Shown: positions 23,411-36,070, counted from the first letter of the stretch. The stretch is DNA of 64,000 nucleotides from Girardinichthys multiradiatus (GCF_021462225.1 NC_061800.1:1922001-1986000); one strand, 5' to 3'. A program made the numbers and translations. Notes: generated from the sequence alone by a model not told the origin.

Positions 23411-26400
23411 ACGTGCCAGAGGAGACCGCAGGAGGGGACACGGACGCCTGGCCAGCCTGAGAGTTGTTCTCTGTCCACTTCCATATTACGGAGGGGAGTC
23501 CGGGTGCCCGCCTGCGGCTTCTGGCCGATTGGATCCGAAGTATTTGTCTTCAAATATATCCGGATGAGAAGTTGCTCTGTATGATATAATGTATATTATT
23601 TTTTTTATTACACATTAACCATCATCTCCTAACTAATTAATTAGGTTCCAGATTTGCAAGAGAGGAGGACATCAGCTGAGGGCCCGGTCACCCTGTTAAG
23701 GAATGACAGGGAGGTTCTCATTGGTAACAATGGGATAAAGCAGAACACAGGGTTTTGCGGGTGGTTTTTAGCAATTTTCTACACCTCATAAAGGAGAAAA
23801 GCCAGAGGGCAGACGTGCCGCTGAACGGGTAAAAAGGAAAAAAAAATGGTTCCAGAACCTTGAGGCATCAGGGGTGTCTCCTTCTTCATACTCTGATTTA
23901 TAAAATAATGAAAGGAAAAGGTGGGGATGATTGTGTTAAATGTGCTTTAATTTGGAAGATAACATTGGTTTTTCACAGTGTGGAAGTTTAAGTGTAAATA
24001 AGTAAAACAAAAAAAGAAGTTAAAACTTTCCTGAAGGAAGTTTTGTTTGTCTTAAATATTGCGATCAGTCGGAAAAGAAGGTAAAAGTGAAAAGGGACAT
24101 TAGAGATGCGAAAAGAAAGTTGTTTTAGAAAGGAGGATAATGCATGTTGTGGAAGGAAGTGACAGGCAGGTGGACAACTGACTGACTGACTGATAATATT
24201 TCTTTGTGCAAAATCTGAACCTATACTAAACTTTTTCTTCTGCCTCTCTCACACACAAATACACACATATATGGGATTTGAGTTCAACATCTGCGTTTTT
24301 GAATCTGGATTTTAGAAACCTGCCCTTCTCCATGGCTATTACACAGAGACGCTTCTCCAGCACGGCCTGAAAGAGAGAGATCTGCCTTCCTGCCTGCCTG
24401 TTGAAAATCGCAGTGTGAGTTTCCACCCAAACGAAACTCAGAAGAAGTCTGGCCCCACTGAGATGGACAACATTCCATGCTTTTTGCAAGAGCCAGAAGA
24501 GTGAATGCACTGGATTTATATTGAAAGCATCTTATGCGGGCAGAAGAGAAACCGGAGCAAAGTTTCTTCTTTCTCCCTCCTGGAGAAGTTAAAGTGGACA
24601 AAGAATGATTGAATGTCTCACCAACAGACCTGGGAAGGGCCTGGTTTTTTGTTTGGACTGATAGAGGACTCTGTGCCATGACAGTCTGACTCTGGAGCGA
24701 TTAAGAAACTGATGGGGGTAACGTACAAACACACACACATTTGCATAAATCTTTTCCTATTTTCTGCAACGAAGAACGCTTATTAACCGCTGCTCATGTG
24801 ACGCTTGCTTGACATTGACATATATAGCGGGTTAAAATATTATTTTAGGGTTAGAAAAGTATCTTTAAAAGGGTGATAACTTAGCTCATTTGATACTTTC
24901 CAGTTAATTCTTTTAGAGAAGCAAGTTCTCTTTTGTCGTGGAATATTCAGGGTCAATTATTCTAGTTATTAAAAGTTATTAAAAAGCAGAGAAAGTTACA
25001 ACATCTCCAAAACTCAGCAGTAACTTTGTGTTTCTATGTTATTCTCAGGACAGATCTCATGAAGGAGCATTTTTATAAAACCCATTTCATGTGTAAAACC
25101 TGATGGGTTTCTCCTTCAGATATTATTTTTTGTTGTCAGAGTTTGTATCCCATAAATCTAATGGGTAGAGACCTCATTAAAACAGGCTTAGTTCTACTGC
25201 AGATGGTCTTCATACAGTTTCTGACACAGTATTTACAGTTTGGTGCCGTTTTTGTCCGCAAGTGCTAACCTACGCTTATGGAAAGTACAAATTCATTGTT
25301 TTTCACACCAGCTGCTGGGAAGAGGTTCTATTAGGGTTTTTTTTTTCTCCTCTTCTGATTCATGCAGCGTGTTGATTTACACTGTACCTTATATCAGGTC
25401 CTGAAAAAAAACTATGAAAGGTTTGGTTCTGCAGGTCCTTTTTTCTCCCTTTGGAGAAGGAAAGAGAAACCTGATCAGTTCTGTGTTGCATAGGAATATT
25501 AAAACACTTGTTGTTTTCTAAGATATCACCAGCTAAAAACTTTTAAAACTTTTGAGAGTAATTGGTTTTGTTAAACACATTTCCCTTGGTAAAACAAACC
25601 TTTAAAATGAGAATGAAAAATGGGGTTATTTAGAAAGAATCTGATTGGACAGTGGTACCACACAAAAATTAAACTAATCTCATGTTTCCTAAAAGACTGC
25701 ATGAAAAGGCCTTCAGAACCGTGGAGTTATTTTCCACCACAGTAACAAGCTTTTTAAGCATGCTTTTTCTTTATTTTAAAACAGATCTGGTTTTTGTTTG
25801 TTTTGTTTTTTGGCTTTTTAGCATAATGTTTGTCTGAAGCTTCTTATGAACTGTGTTAGAAGCAAATATGATCTGAGGTAAATTAGGAGCTGTGAACTAA
25901 TAATTTTAAATCTGATTATTGTCCAAGCAGAAATAATATATTTAGCCAATCCTTCAATCTCTGCAGAAAGTTAACACCATTGTTCAATGCAGTAGTACTC
26001 AACTTGTGGTTCCTGGACTCCTGAAGCCCGTGAGCCATAGATTTTGGGTCCATAAAATTATAATATTTAATTAAAGGTAGACCGATTACCTATTAAAATA
26101 GATCTAAGCCAATGATGGGTTCCAGTCATTTGGTGGCTTTGAAATGCAATAATACTCAAAATTTCTACTTTGGGGAACACAGATTGGGGTTGAAGAGTTT
26201 TGTTTTGGAACCAAGGTTAGGATTTTTATAACGGAATCAAGACAAGTAAAATCCTTCATTTTAGGAAAAGAAAAGAAATAAAGTTTCTCTCAACAATAAA
26301 GAGGATGGTCGGCTCAAACTCCAGTCTCCTTGTTTGATTTCTTAGGGTTTAAAGATTAAAAGAATACCTAGGAGTACAAAGGTACACAAGGTGATTTCAG

Positions 26401-28040
26401 ATTACTAAGATATAAAATATTGGAACATTTATCAGCATTTGGATTGTAAAAGAGGGGTTCTAGTAATAAGTTTTCCCCAACTCTCAAAATTTAAATAGCC
26501 CAAATTAAAGAAAATGATGTTTGTTCTTTTTGAAACACTCTGTGGGAAAAAGTCCAGTTTGGAGACAAGCTTCTTATTTTAATTTCTGATTAAGTCAAAC
26601 ACTGCAGTTTTGTTTAGTTTGGGTATAACATGAAAATGTCAATGCTGACTTTTCTAATTTCCCCTCGGGGATCAATAAAATATCTTTGAATTTGAATTGA
26701 ATTGAATTGAATTAAAATACTTCTTTGCATTTAACCTGAAATTCTGCAATACACCTGCAATCAAATTGAGCCAAACAAAAGAGAACTATAACAATAACTC
26801 TCAGGATTGTAGTTATTATTATAGAGTTACAGTACAAAGAATTAGCAAAAGGTTTCAGCATCAGTGAATTAATCAGTGAATTCATTTAAGAGAAAAGTGT
26901 TGCTGTGCTTCTAAATACTTTGAGATTTTTTGGACTATGTGCACTCATTTTTAAAAAAGGATCCTGAAGATTGTCATAACAACATTGATCAATTATAGCA
27001 TTAAAAGATATGGCTGAGAAAACATATTCTGAAAAGAGATTGTTAAAAATTTCTTTGAATTCTTGAAGCTTCAAATTTGGCCATTTGTTTGTCTTTGATG
27101 TTTTGTCTTTGTTTTGTTGGAATAAATGTTTGTTTATATGTTGCATGAAACAATAATCCATGTTTAGAATAATGTTTCTAAATCCCAGATTGATTAAACT
27201 TTGAGTTTTCAGGAGAGTTAAGAAGCAGCTTGTTTCTGAGGTAGGTGCATGTTAACAGTTTTGCAGTTTAAGGTTCATTAAGATGGGTTTGAATGAAGAA
27301 ACTGTGGGTCCGCCCAGAGGCTGTCAATCAGAGATTAGTGCTGCCTGACTCCGCCCACCTACCAGGTTGGTTCACACCTTTGCTCCCATGGAAACGCTCA
27401 GTACCTCCCTTCCTGAGTTTTAACAGTGTTTAAGAGACAATATAATCAAAATGCTTGTAGTGATTGTTGCCTTAATAACATGTTTTTTTGGATGTAGCAT
27501 AACTTTTAGATTTATGTGTTTTACTATAAAAAGGTTAATGAAATAGTTTAAACTAGTTTGAAGAATTAGTTTTGCATGCAGAATCATTGGTGATTTATTA
27601 GATTGAAAGTTTTCCCTGGTGCCATTAAGCTAACTGACAGTTCAAGTTATGCCAAAAGTAAGGAATATATTTGTGATAAAGAATCAGAGTTATGATTTCA
27701 TACTTGACAGGAATTATTTATTAGATTAAATTTGTAGAGTGTATGCATCAGAATTGCATTAGATTTCCATTAATCTAATACTTATCCTCATACAAGACAA
27801 ATCAGGATGATATGTGACTTATTTCTAAGTGAAATATTGATGAACTGTACAACGACTGAAGTTTGTGTTTTGTTGTTAATGGAACTTAGTTGCAGTTAAA
27901 AACAATCTGGATTTTATTTATGTAGTTTTTGTTAAATTCATAGTGACACATAGTTATGTCAGAATTAATTTATTTGGTTCTATGTAATGTGATCTTGGTT
28001 ACTACAACATTTTTGTTTAAACGTTTTACTGGATTGTCGC
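23411..28040 (+). other. Decayed proviral interior with unrelated insertions
   Basis: A leader-like GC-richer part (23,411-23,560) is followed by AT-rich DNA with no readable gag, protease or reverse transcriptase. At 26,655-26,715 TTTCCCCTCGGGGATCAATA runs into a TTGAATTGAATTGAATT tail, which looks like the 3' end of a short LINE insertion. No other element is recognisable. Confidence 0.45.
26640..26716 (+). mobile_element. LINE 3' terminus-like insertion
   Basis: TCCCCTCGGGGATCAATAAA followed by (TTGAA)n-type tail repeats. Fish LINE copies often end in this hairpin plus AATAAA plus short tandem repeat. The 5' border and any target duplication are not clear. Confidence 0.45.
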
Positions 28041-28424
28041 ATGGGTTGGACGCTGTGCCAGAAGGGGGAATGTCAGAATAAAGTAACATGGAGTTATTGC
28101 CAAGATCAATTTTTTTCCACATCTTTGTGTGAAGATAGGATGTTGTTTTACTGTCAAAACCTGTCCACTGTGTTTTCTCAAGTTTCACAGACGGTGAAGG
28201 CTGCATTACCAGAAACAGCCACTTCCACCCTCCAGTCCTTTATTCCTGGCGACTGGATTCTGATCAGAGAATCTAGGAGAAAACACTGGAAGTCCAGGCG
28301 CTGGAATGGCCCATATCAGATCCTACTAGACACCCAGGAAAGCTGCAGGAAAGCTCCAGCTCCTCCAGCTTCATCTGGCTTCCAGGACACAAGTCATCTT
28401 CCAAATGGATCATCCACGGCCTGA
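28041..28424 (+). pseudogene. Retroviral integrase C-terminal remnant
   Basis: The frame includes FIPGDWILIRESRRKHWKS followed by RRWNGPYQILL at about 28,240-28,330. This is the DNA-binding C-terminal domain of a gamma/epsilon-type retroviral integrase (pattern GDWVLV..RKHW..RWNGPYQ). The frame breaks soon after. It marks the 3' end of the pol gene of the outer provirus. The catalytic core is not found upstream, which suggests that a large part of pol has been deleted. Confidence 0.82.
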
Positions 28425-29180
28425 AAGGTGTGAGGACAGCAGACCACCACAAGACAAAGAACTGTAAGCTGATCACTGGCGAGTGATTGAAGAGGTGGTT
28501 GAAGAACACTGTTCTTACAAGGGCACAATAATCCCTTCGGCAGTGCAACGTTGTTTCAGAATCTACTTAAGGCCATTGCATTGCCTGAAAACTAGAAATC
28601 ATAAGGTCATTTGCCTCACTGCACACACACCACAGTGAGAGACACATAGGAAACATCCAGGGAAGACCTCTACACATTGCACATAACCTTTCTCTGGATG
28701 TTGGACTGGTGACGTCTGCAACAGAGAGACAGTCAAACATGCGCCATGATGCTTATTCTCCTTAATTTCTTAACATTTGGTGGCTACTAGGCGCTCCTTT
28801 GCCTTGACAGTGAGGGTCAGCCAAATTCTTTTCTCCCACTTTGACAGCGAAACTGACTCTGAGGAAGAAATCTCGGATGCTTTTATCTAACATTTATGTT
28901 TATTGATTGATATCTATCATTATGGTACAAATTTGAAATGTGTTAATTTCCATCGTTGTTTAGTTGGACTATGGAAGCCTAACTTCCAGCAGGTTAGAGT
29001 TCCTGTTTCTAAATATATTTCTAGAGGAGCTTCCTACGACCGCCCACCTGTACCAGACTGGTAACAGGGCAGGTTTAAGCCACTCAGGAGAGACAGCAGG
29101 ATTTTTTGTTTTTTAAATTGTGTTTATAATTTGTTTTCTTGGGAAAAAACTGTTTGCTTTCAGTACCAGAAGAAAGGACA
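28425..29180 (+). other. Decayed proviral pol-env boundary
   Basis: Continues the proviral interior but no frame stays open. Isolated charged stretches near 28,430-28,560 resemble the usual region after integrase. No other element is seen. Confidence 0.35.
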
Positions 29181-29185
29181 TTCCA

Positions 29186-29505
29186 CTTCAAGGTCACGAT
29201 GCAGTTAAATGGAAGATGTTATGTTCTGATGCTAATGATTGGTATTGCAAGTATTTTTATAACTCTTGTGTTCATTTTGGAAAAGGTGCAGCAAAGATAA
29301 TGTAAGGCTAATCTGAGGAATTATGCTAATAATACTCATCAGCGGATTCGAAGAGAGATTCATCACTTTTCTGACTACTATGATCATACTGATAATGTCT
29401 GGTGGCAACGGATGCATCAAACTGTGAGGAAGATTAGAAATGACAGTTGCTATGTTTGTTGTTTGATTCCACGTGTTATTAATGATCAACCATTTTTAGT
29501 ACCTG
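29186..29505 (+). pseudogene. Retroviral envelope surface-subunit remnant
   Basis: A hydrophobic segment (VLMLMIGIASIFITLVFIL, about 29,222-29,280) is followed, after a stop and frame change, by sequence with VWWQRMHQTVRKIRNDSCYV (about 29,398-29,457) and a proline-containing stretch. A signal-anchor-like segment followed by W...CYVC fits the start of an env surface subunit in fish endogenous retroviruses. It is broken by stops and cut off at about 29,505, where an LTR-like sequence begins. Confidence 0.6.
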
Positions 29506-29848
29506 TTGGATGGGTGCGAGGACTTGTTATCACTCATGTAAAAACTTTGTGCTGTAATGCACCTGCAGTCTGCTCTTTGGTATGCAGCTTGTCTCTGAGT
29601 GCAGTCCTCCCTCCTGTATGTGAAATCCCTGTTATCTATTTCCCAAGCGAACCAGCCTTCTACCAGACACATACACACACACACGCACACATACACCCTG
29701 TCTGAACTGTCTGTTGAACTGTGCATATAAATAAAGAGATAGGGTGTCAAAAACTTTGTAGTTGCACTGCAAAGTGGGCTACCCTTGTCACAGGTAAAAC
29801 TGACTCTGTATCGTTCTTACCTCTGAGTTGACTGAATAATACCTAACA
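29504..29848 (+). repeat. LTR-like sequence of a second, nested provirus
   Basis: The stretch from TGTTGGATG to CCTAACA is bounded by TG and CA, holds GCATATAAATAAAGAG (TATA-like and polyadenylation signals, about 29,723-29,738), and is followed at 29,851 by TTTGGTCCTTCGAAGCCGG, a primer-site-like sequence. It differs entirely from the outer LTR. The left border is a guess from the TG and the loss of env reading; no matching 3' LTR was found. Confidence 0.6.
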
Positions 29849-29850
29849 TT

Positions 29851-31010
29851 ATTTGGTCCTTCGAAGCCGGATTAATTCAATAACCTTATTTCTCTTTGCT
29901 TTAACAGTGACTCTGGGATCCGTGGGGGAATCCTGACGTCGAGCGAAGCACCACTGCACAGCCTCCATTAGCCGGAGTGGCTGAAAGTACCGGTGTGTGT
30001 GAATTCACACCTGGCCAGTGGGTTATCGCCTTCCTCGGCGCGGGGTGACTCTCACGGGGTCCAGAGAGTCACCAAGAAGTCAACTCCGAGGTGAGACAGT
30101 TTTAAAATACAGTTCATAGGAAAAGTACTTAAAAGTCGTTGGTAGTGCGTCGCCGGTAAGGACGCTGCATTAGGATGGTTTTATTCCACCGTGAAAGGAA
30201 CAGTGACAAATTAAGGTAGGGCCCCGCCAAGAAGGGGGCCAAATAAAACGACTAAGGGTTATTCCCCTGCGAGGGAATAGAATAAGCGCTATAAAAGTAA
30301 AAAGAACGGAGTAAATTGAGCTCATAAAATAACACCAAGTTAACTTAGAAAAATTACAAGGTACCTGAAACTAACTGTGTGACTGTGTTGTATGTGTATG
30401 GAGGACTAAGCATTTTATTAGAATCAGCAGGATTCTGCTAGTCCTGTGTTTTCTTTTGCCCAGATTAAAACTACGTACTGGTGACTTTGGAGATTCAAGT
30501 CGGATTTCATTCCAGAAAATTAACACCGCTGCGAATTAGTCGCAGTAGAAGGCCGTGTTAATGTCCTCTCCATAAAGTCTCATGCCAGTGACCTTTTATC
30601 TGGGACATTCATACTACAATTAAACTAACATAAAACATAATGGGGAAGAAACAAAGTAAACTAATTGACTTAGAAGGGGAGGTAAAGTTTATGGGGAACT
30701 ATGTAAAAGGAGCAGGTATGATCTGTCATAGATGGAATAAAAAATAAAAAACATGGGTTTTTGGGCAAATTAGATACAAAGGATGTCTTAAAATTACAAG
30801 GGGATCTAAAATTAGAAATAATGAAAACTAAAAAGAGAAAAATAACAAAGAACAATGGGGAAGGGACAGAGAAAAAACTCTGATTTAACAGAAATATGTA
30901 CACGATGGCATAAAAATACGGATTTTCAGGTAACTTAATTATCACTGAAATCCTAAAACTACACGGGGATCTTAAACTGGAGATTATGCATTCAAAAGAT
31001 TCAAGAGACA
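29851..31010 (+). pseudogene. Leader and gag start of the nested provirus
   Basis: After the primer-site-like sequence comes a 0.78-kb leader with a GC-rich part (29,910-30,090), including a donor-like GAGGTGAGAC at about 30,088. An ATG at about 30,640 then begins MGKKQSKLIDLEGEVKFMG. A glycine right after the first methionine with basic residues suits a myristoylated gag matrix start. The reading breaks repeatedly within 0.3 kb. Assignment to gag rests on position and this N-terminus only. Confidence 0.5.
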
Positions 31011-33329
31011 ATAAAAAACCTTGCCAGATTATAATTTCAAAGGGGACTTTTCAGTCCCTGAATGCACACAGTTGATAAACAGATTAAAACAAAAAGATGA
31101 ATTAAAAAAACAACAATAAGAGCAGCTTTTAACTGACAAAGCCATAATACTGATGCCTTAAGAAAAGCACAGGAAAAACTTTCAGCTTAACTGAAAACAA
31201 ATAAAGGGGGGCGGACTGCCACCCATCCCAGTTTAGACTACCAAGGTAGCCCCAAATTATAAAGACTAAGAGGTGGTTTTAGAGGACGTGGTAAAATAAG
31301 TTAAAAGAGGAGGTGACAATGTGGACAACATGGAAACTGTCCAACTGGACAACCCAGTGAACAATGACTAGAGAAGGGAGAACAGAATGTTGTTAAAGAA
31401 GTAATCTGAGAGTAAAAGATTTTGTAGCCAAGTATTAGTGAGAAACAGGTGCTTTAAAAATCATTCTATGGTGTTATACTACCAACAATATCATGATAAA
31501 ATGCAAAAGATTCATTTTACAGGGAAATAATTCCATATTTGGCTCAGATTGTGTGCATTCTTGATTTTTCCTCTTTGAGAGAAGTTAAATTTCAGCTCTG
31601 TGAAACGACCTTGACAGAGAGATGCAGCTGCCTGAAAACAAAGATAAAACTTCTGCAAACAGCAGAAGTCTGTCTCTGCTGAAAGCTCTGATGAAGATTG
31701 TAACTCTACCCTGCATGTGTCAAACTCAAGGTCCGTGGGCCAAAACCGGACCCCAGAAGTTTAGTGATTCTCTAGAAGTAGAGCCTTTTAATATGGTGAT
31801 TGTGTGCTTGAATGTTATTTTGTCAATCAATAAGCAGTTTTGTCTACATTCTGCCACAATCTGCCTTTTGAAAATGTTTTGAATCTTGCTCTTTATGTAT
31901 AAAAAAAGAAAAGAAAGAAAAATTGGCTAAAGTCTGCAGACACAAATTGAATCTGGATTGAAGCTCTAACTGTTTATTTAATCTGAGATCTTCTCCAAAT
32001 GCAACAGTATATGTCAGTCTACATGAGATACTAACAACTTCACCTACTGGTATAATATAAAGATCTGATTGAATATGTGAAACAAACAATGATGAAAGTT
32101 TTTCAACAGGTGATGCTCATCCAGGAGGAAGACAGTGTTCCTAGGAAATGCATCTCATTTATTAACAATCAATTTTTCTCCTATAGGTGGAAGTTCTGCT
32201 GACTAATCATAGGCTGGATCTATGAAACATTATGTGCACAGAACAAATGACCAAGGTTCTGACTGACTTATGAACCTCACTGACCTGACAATAACATGAC
32301 ACCCAACAGACAACACCTTTAAGGTGGACCCACTAAGACCACCTTATTGATTCTTGGTGAATAATTAAAAAAAAGAATTGAAGCGTTCAAAACAGACCTA
32401 GTGGAAACAAAAGGGGTTATGAGGAAACAATGTGCATTTTAAGAATAATAGAAGTCAAATTATGTTCATATTTTTGCAAATAAAATGACTCTGACAGAGA
32501 AATAAGTAAGTAGTGTGTGAATGTGTGTGAATGGGAATGACTGATTTCATTGTAATGCATCTTTGAGGGACCTTAAAAGCGCTAATAAAGGTCTGATGTT
32601 ATGATGATCTTTGCCAAACTTATATCTTAATAAGGTTTCCAGAATCTTTTTCGAAAAATCATATAAAGATAGCAAAGGTTCTACCTGTATTGAAAATACT
32701 GATAACCATAAGAAAGTTCATAGACGCATCTTCAATTTTTCACAATTCTTTTACAAACAGGGTATTTAAACTTTCATGTGGCCAAATGTCTGTGTTTGAC
32801 TTTCTGTTTTTGTGAAATAAATGTCTGATTCATGTTATGTAAAAATTAGAGTCCTCAACATTACCATAATAATATTAGGTCAGTTCTCTATGGTAAAACA
32901 AAAAGATTTTAACAGATGTTTAGACTTTTTCCAGTCAGGTTCAAAATGATCGAATTAGACTCAAACTTAACACAAGATGAAATGAACCTTAACAGAATTA
33001 CTGAACTGGACTGAAATAGAGAAAACTTTAGTTAATTGAAACAAACTTTAGTTACTTGAACTAAATATAAAGCTGACTGAAACTATACGGTGTATCTATA
33101 AAACTGGGTAAGATAAACTAAGATTATAAGATATAATATGCCCTTTATTTTTTGTGTTCATCAGTGAATTAGTTTTTATTTTTTATTTTTAATAAGAACT
33201 AAACCAAGCATTATTTAAAATAATAGCAACTACCAAAAATAGTGATCTCATTTTTAAATGTAATAATGGACTTACTTCATAAAATTTAATAAAAAAGAAT
33301 AATAAGAATTTGGAAAAACAGAGGCTTTA
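31011..33329 (+). other. Decayed interior of the nested provirus and filler
   Basis: No open reading can be supported. At about 31,714 GCATGTGTCAAACTCAAGG followed by GGCCAAAACCGGACC resembles the end of a fish hAT-type non-autonomous element, but the other end is not clear. Confidence 0.35.
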
Positions 33330-33720
33330 AAACTCTGCAGGAACAGCACTGACACTGTCGAAAGTAGATCCTAATACAGAAATCTGGAAGCTCACTCTAG
33401 GGTGGACAGTCAAAGTCCATCCAAGGACACATTTAGATGAGGTAGAGGGACAAATACAGGGCTTAGCTGAGAGCAAAGAGACCAACATGCACCCTGCCCT
33501 AGCTGCTGTCCCACCTGAACTGTGGTCCCAATCATCAACTGATGTAGGGCTAATAAAGGGATTTCCCACCATACAAGGTTAAACTAATATCTGAAAAAAG
33601 GCCATTAGTCCACCAATACCCCTTCAAGCCAGTAGCTGAAGAAGGTATTAAGTCAGTAATACAAGATATGTTAAAGTCAGGAATATTAAGAGAAGCACCT
33701 GACGCTACATGCAAGGCATA
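33330..33720 (+). pseudogene. Retroviral protease-RT junction remnant
   Basis: A stretch reading VPPELWSQSSTDVGLIKG is followed after frame changes by a KPLVHQYPFKPVAEEGIKSV-like reading and LKSGILREAPDATC. This is the conserved opening of a retroviral reverse transcriptase (pattern QYP.....GI...I..LL..GI). The polymerase active site is absent, because the reading stops near 33,720 where env transmembrane sequence resumes. Confidence 0.6.
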
Positions 33721-33764
33721 TCACACTGACATCGCTATTATTATCACAGAAATCCGATTAAAGA

Positions 33765-34069
33765 TCCAGATATTTGTATTGCTCAGGAGGAAAGCACACC
33801 TTATTTCCTTGGAAAGGGATTTTGGGTACAATTATTCCTAGTTATGGTGCTGCTAACGCCGCCCATAGGATTAATGAGTTGTCAGGTGAGTTAGAAAATC
33901 TTACTGCTTTATCTGAGGAAGGTTTCACTGTTCTGACTACGGAGCCTAAGCTATTAGAATGATGAGTTTGCAAATAGAATGGTTTTGGATTATCTGTTAG
34001 CTGAGAGGGGTGTTGGTTTTGAAGAATTTTCCTTTAGTTGTGATTATCTTGTAATCAGAAGAAAGGAGT
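33765..34069 (+). pseudogene. Retroviral envelope transmembrane-subunit remnant
   Basis: The frame from about 33,774 reads LFPWKGILGTIIPSYGAANA, then INELSGELENLTALSEEG. That is a leucine-rich heptad region of an env transmembrane ectodomain. A frame change follows, after which a LQ..M.LDYLLAERG-type stretch can be seen out of frame. This order is known from gamma-type env proteins. It lies directly before the 3' LTR, as expected. Frameshifts break it, and its surface-subunit partner lies 4.3 kb upstream beyond the nested sequence. Confidence 0.7.
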
Positions 34070-34321
34070 TGTAATGAAAATTATTTTATTAAGTGTTCCA
34101 AGTGTATGACCTTTAGGTTACCTCACTCCTCAGAACATCTGTGTTAGAGGAGGAAGCTGTAAAAGCCATTATCAGAAGTTTAATGGTTAAAACTCATGCT
34201 TTAGGGTGATATCTCAGGAAGGACAGATGGGTTTCTAGATAACTTTGTCACCTCTGAACCCGAGAAGGGTCTGGGGTCATAAAACACAGACTCTTTGAAG
34301 TTGAGATAACACTGGTATAAA

Positions 34322-35908
34322 TACAGGTCCTTCTCAAAATATTAGCATATTGTGATAAAGTTTATTATTTTCCATAATGTAATGATGAAAATTTAACATT
34401 CATATATTTTAGATTCATTGCACACTAACTGAAATATTTCAGGTCTTTTATTGTCTTAATACGGATGATTTTGGCATACAGCTCATGAAAACCCAAAATT
34501 CCTATCTCACAAAATTAGCATATCATTAAAAGGGTCTCTAAACGAGCTATGAACCTAATCATCTGAATCAACGAGTTAACTCTAAACACCTGCAAAAGAT
34601 TCCTGAGGCCTTTAAAACTCCCAGCCTGGTTCATCACTCAAAACCCCAATCATGGGTAAGACTGCCAACCTGACTGCTGTCCAGAAGGCCACTATTGACA
34701 CCCTCAAGCTCATCAGCACCTTTAGCTAATCCAGAGTGTTGGGTCTTGAGTCTCTCAACGTTCTCTTCACAATATCCCACAGATTCTCTATGGGGTTCAG
34801 GTCAGGAGAGTTGGCAGGCCAATTGAGCACAGTGATACCATGGTCAGTAAACCATTTACCAGTGGTTTTGGCACTGTGAGCAGGTGCCAGGTCGTGCTGA
34901 AAAATGAAATCTTCATCTCCATAAAGCTTTTCAGCAGATGGAAGCATGAAGTGCTCCAAAATCTCCTGATAGCTAGCTGCATTGACCCTGCCCTTGATAA
35001 AACACAGTGGACCAACACCAGCAGCTGACACGGCACCCCAGACCATCACTGACTGTGGGTACTTGACACTGGACTTCTGGCATTTTGGCATTTCCTTCTC
35101 CCCAGTCTTCCTCCAGACTCTGGCACCTTGATTTCCTAATGACATGCACTTTGGACCACTGAGCAACAGTCTAGTGCTGCTTCTCTGTAGCCCAGGTCAG
35201 GGGCTTCTGCCGCTGTTTCTGGTTCAAAAGTGGCTTGACCTGGGGAATGTGGCACCTGTAGCCCATTTCCTGCACACGCCTGTGCACGGTGGCTCTGGAT
35301 GTTTCTACTCCAGACTCAGTCCATTGCTTCCGCAGGTCCCCCAAGGTCTGGAATCGGCCCTTCTCCACAATCTTCCTCAGGGTCCGGTCACCTCTTCTCG
35401 TTGTGCAGCGTTTTCTGCCACACTTTTTCCTTCCCACAGACTTCCCATTGAGGTGCCTTGATACAGCACTCTGGGAACAGCCTATTCGTTCAGAAATTTC
35501 TTTCTGTGTCTTACCCTCTTGCTTGAGGGTGTCAATAGTGGCCTTCTGGACAGCAGTCAGGTCAGCAGTCTTACCCATGATTGGGGTTTTAAGTGATGAA
35601 CCAGGCTGGGAGTTTTAAAGGCCTCAGGAATCTTTTGCAGGTGTTTAGAGTTAACTCGTTGATTCAGATGATTAGGTTCATAGCTCATTTAGAGACCCTA
35701 TTAATGATATGCTAATTTTGTGAGATAGGAATTTTGGGTTTTCATGAGCTGTATGCCAAAATCATCTGTATTAAGACAATAAAAGACCTGAAATATTTCA
35801 GTTAGTGTGCAATGAATCTAAAATATATGAATGTTAAATTTTCATCATTACATTATGGAAAATAATGAACTTTACAACAATATGCTAATATTTTGAGAAG
35901 GACCTGTA
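34322..35908 (-). mobile_element. Tc1/mariner family B, copy 2, rearranged ends
   Basis: TA borders and the same terminal sequence (CAGGTCCTTCTCAAAATATT) as the intact element at 10,963. The left 0.39 kb (34,322-34,709) is an inverted copy of the right end, including the start codon and first codons of the transposase (MGKTANLTAVQKATIDTL reading rightward). It replaces the normal 3' end. The element is therefore a palindrome-ended derivative. Confidence 0.9.
34726..35578 (-). pseudogene. Tc1-like transposase, inactivated (family B, copy 2)
   Basis: The minus-strand gene starts at 35,578 and reads as the intact copy through the DNA-binding domain. Near 35,150 it has lost 26 bases that in the intact copy encode the FSDESKF region with the first catalytic Asp, which also shifts the frame. 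The second catalytic motif (FQHDLAPAHSA) and SPDLNPIENLW are present in the shifted frame. The last 40 codons are missing because the end was replaced by an inverted 5' end. Confidence 0.9.
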
Positions 35909-36070
35909 CTGTGTGTAACTGTTGATCGGGGCTCTGTTTCAACTGACTTGCTCGGTGACACAGTCATTCAAACGCTTAATGCCTTTGAATAAAACTTATA
36001 AAGACAAAGTCCGGATTTTCTCTTATTATGAGTAACTTCTCTCACACTTTGATAAGAAAATTCCACAACA

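Larger units (their letters stand above)
22962..36070 (+). mobile_element. Endogenous retrovirus, degraded, with nested insertions
   Basis: The two ends are related LTRs (22,962-23,385 and 34,070-36,070, the second enlarged by a Tc1 element) starting TGTAATG and ending CACAACA. The host sequence GTTC is duplicated on both sides (22,958-22,961 and 36,071-36,074). This proves a single insertion event and a 4-bp target duplication, as made by gamma- and epsilon-like retroviruses. The interior of 10.7 kb keeps an integrase C-terminal piece, an env surface piece and an env transmembrane piece. gag and most of pol are not recognisable. Between the env pieces lies sequence that looks like part of another provirus. 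Confidence 0.88.
34070..36070 (+). repeat. 3' LTR of the provirus, split by a Tc1 element
   Basis: LTR sequence runs from 34,070 to 34,323, is interrupted by a Tc1 transposon at 34,322-35,908, and resumes to CACAACA at 36,070. Removing the transposon and one TA gives about 416 bp, against 424 bp for the 5' LTR. The interruption falls in GGTATAAATAC, the TATA-like part. Confidence 0.9.

Noticed and set aside
24226..24679. Overlapping minus-strand frames of 94 and 131 codons
   Set aside because: They run against the direction of the provirus that contains them and have no motif.
29680..29697. ACACAC repeats as a functional element
   Set aside because: A short dinucleotide run within the LTR-like sequence; ordinary microsatellite.
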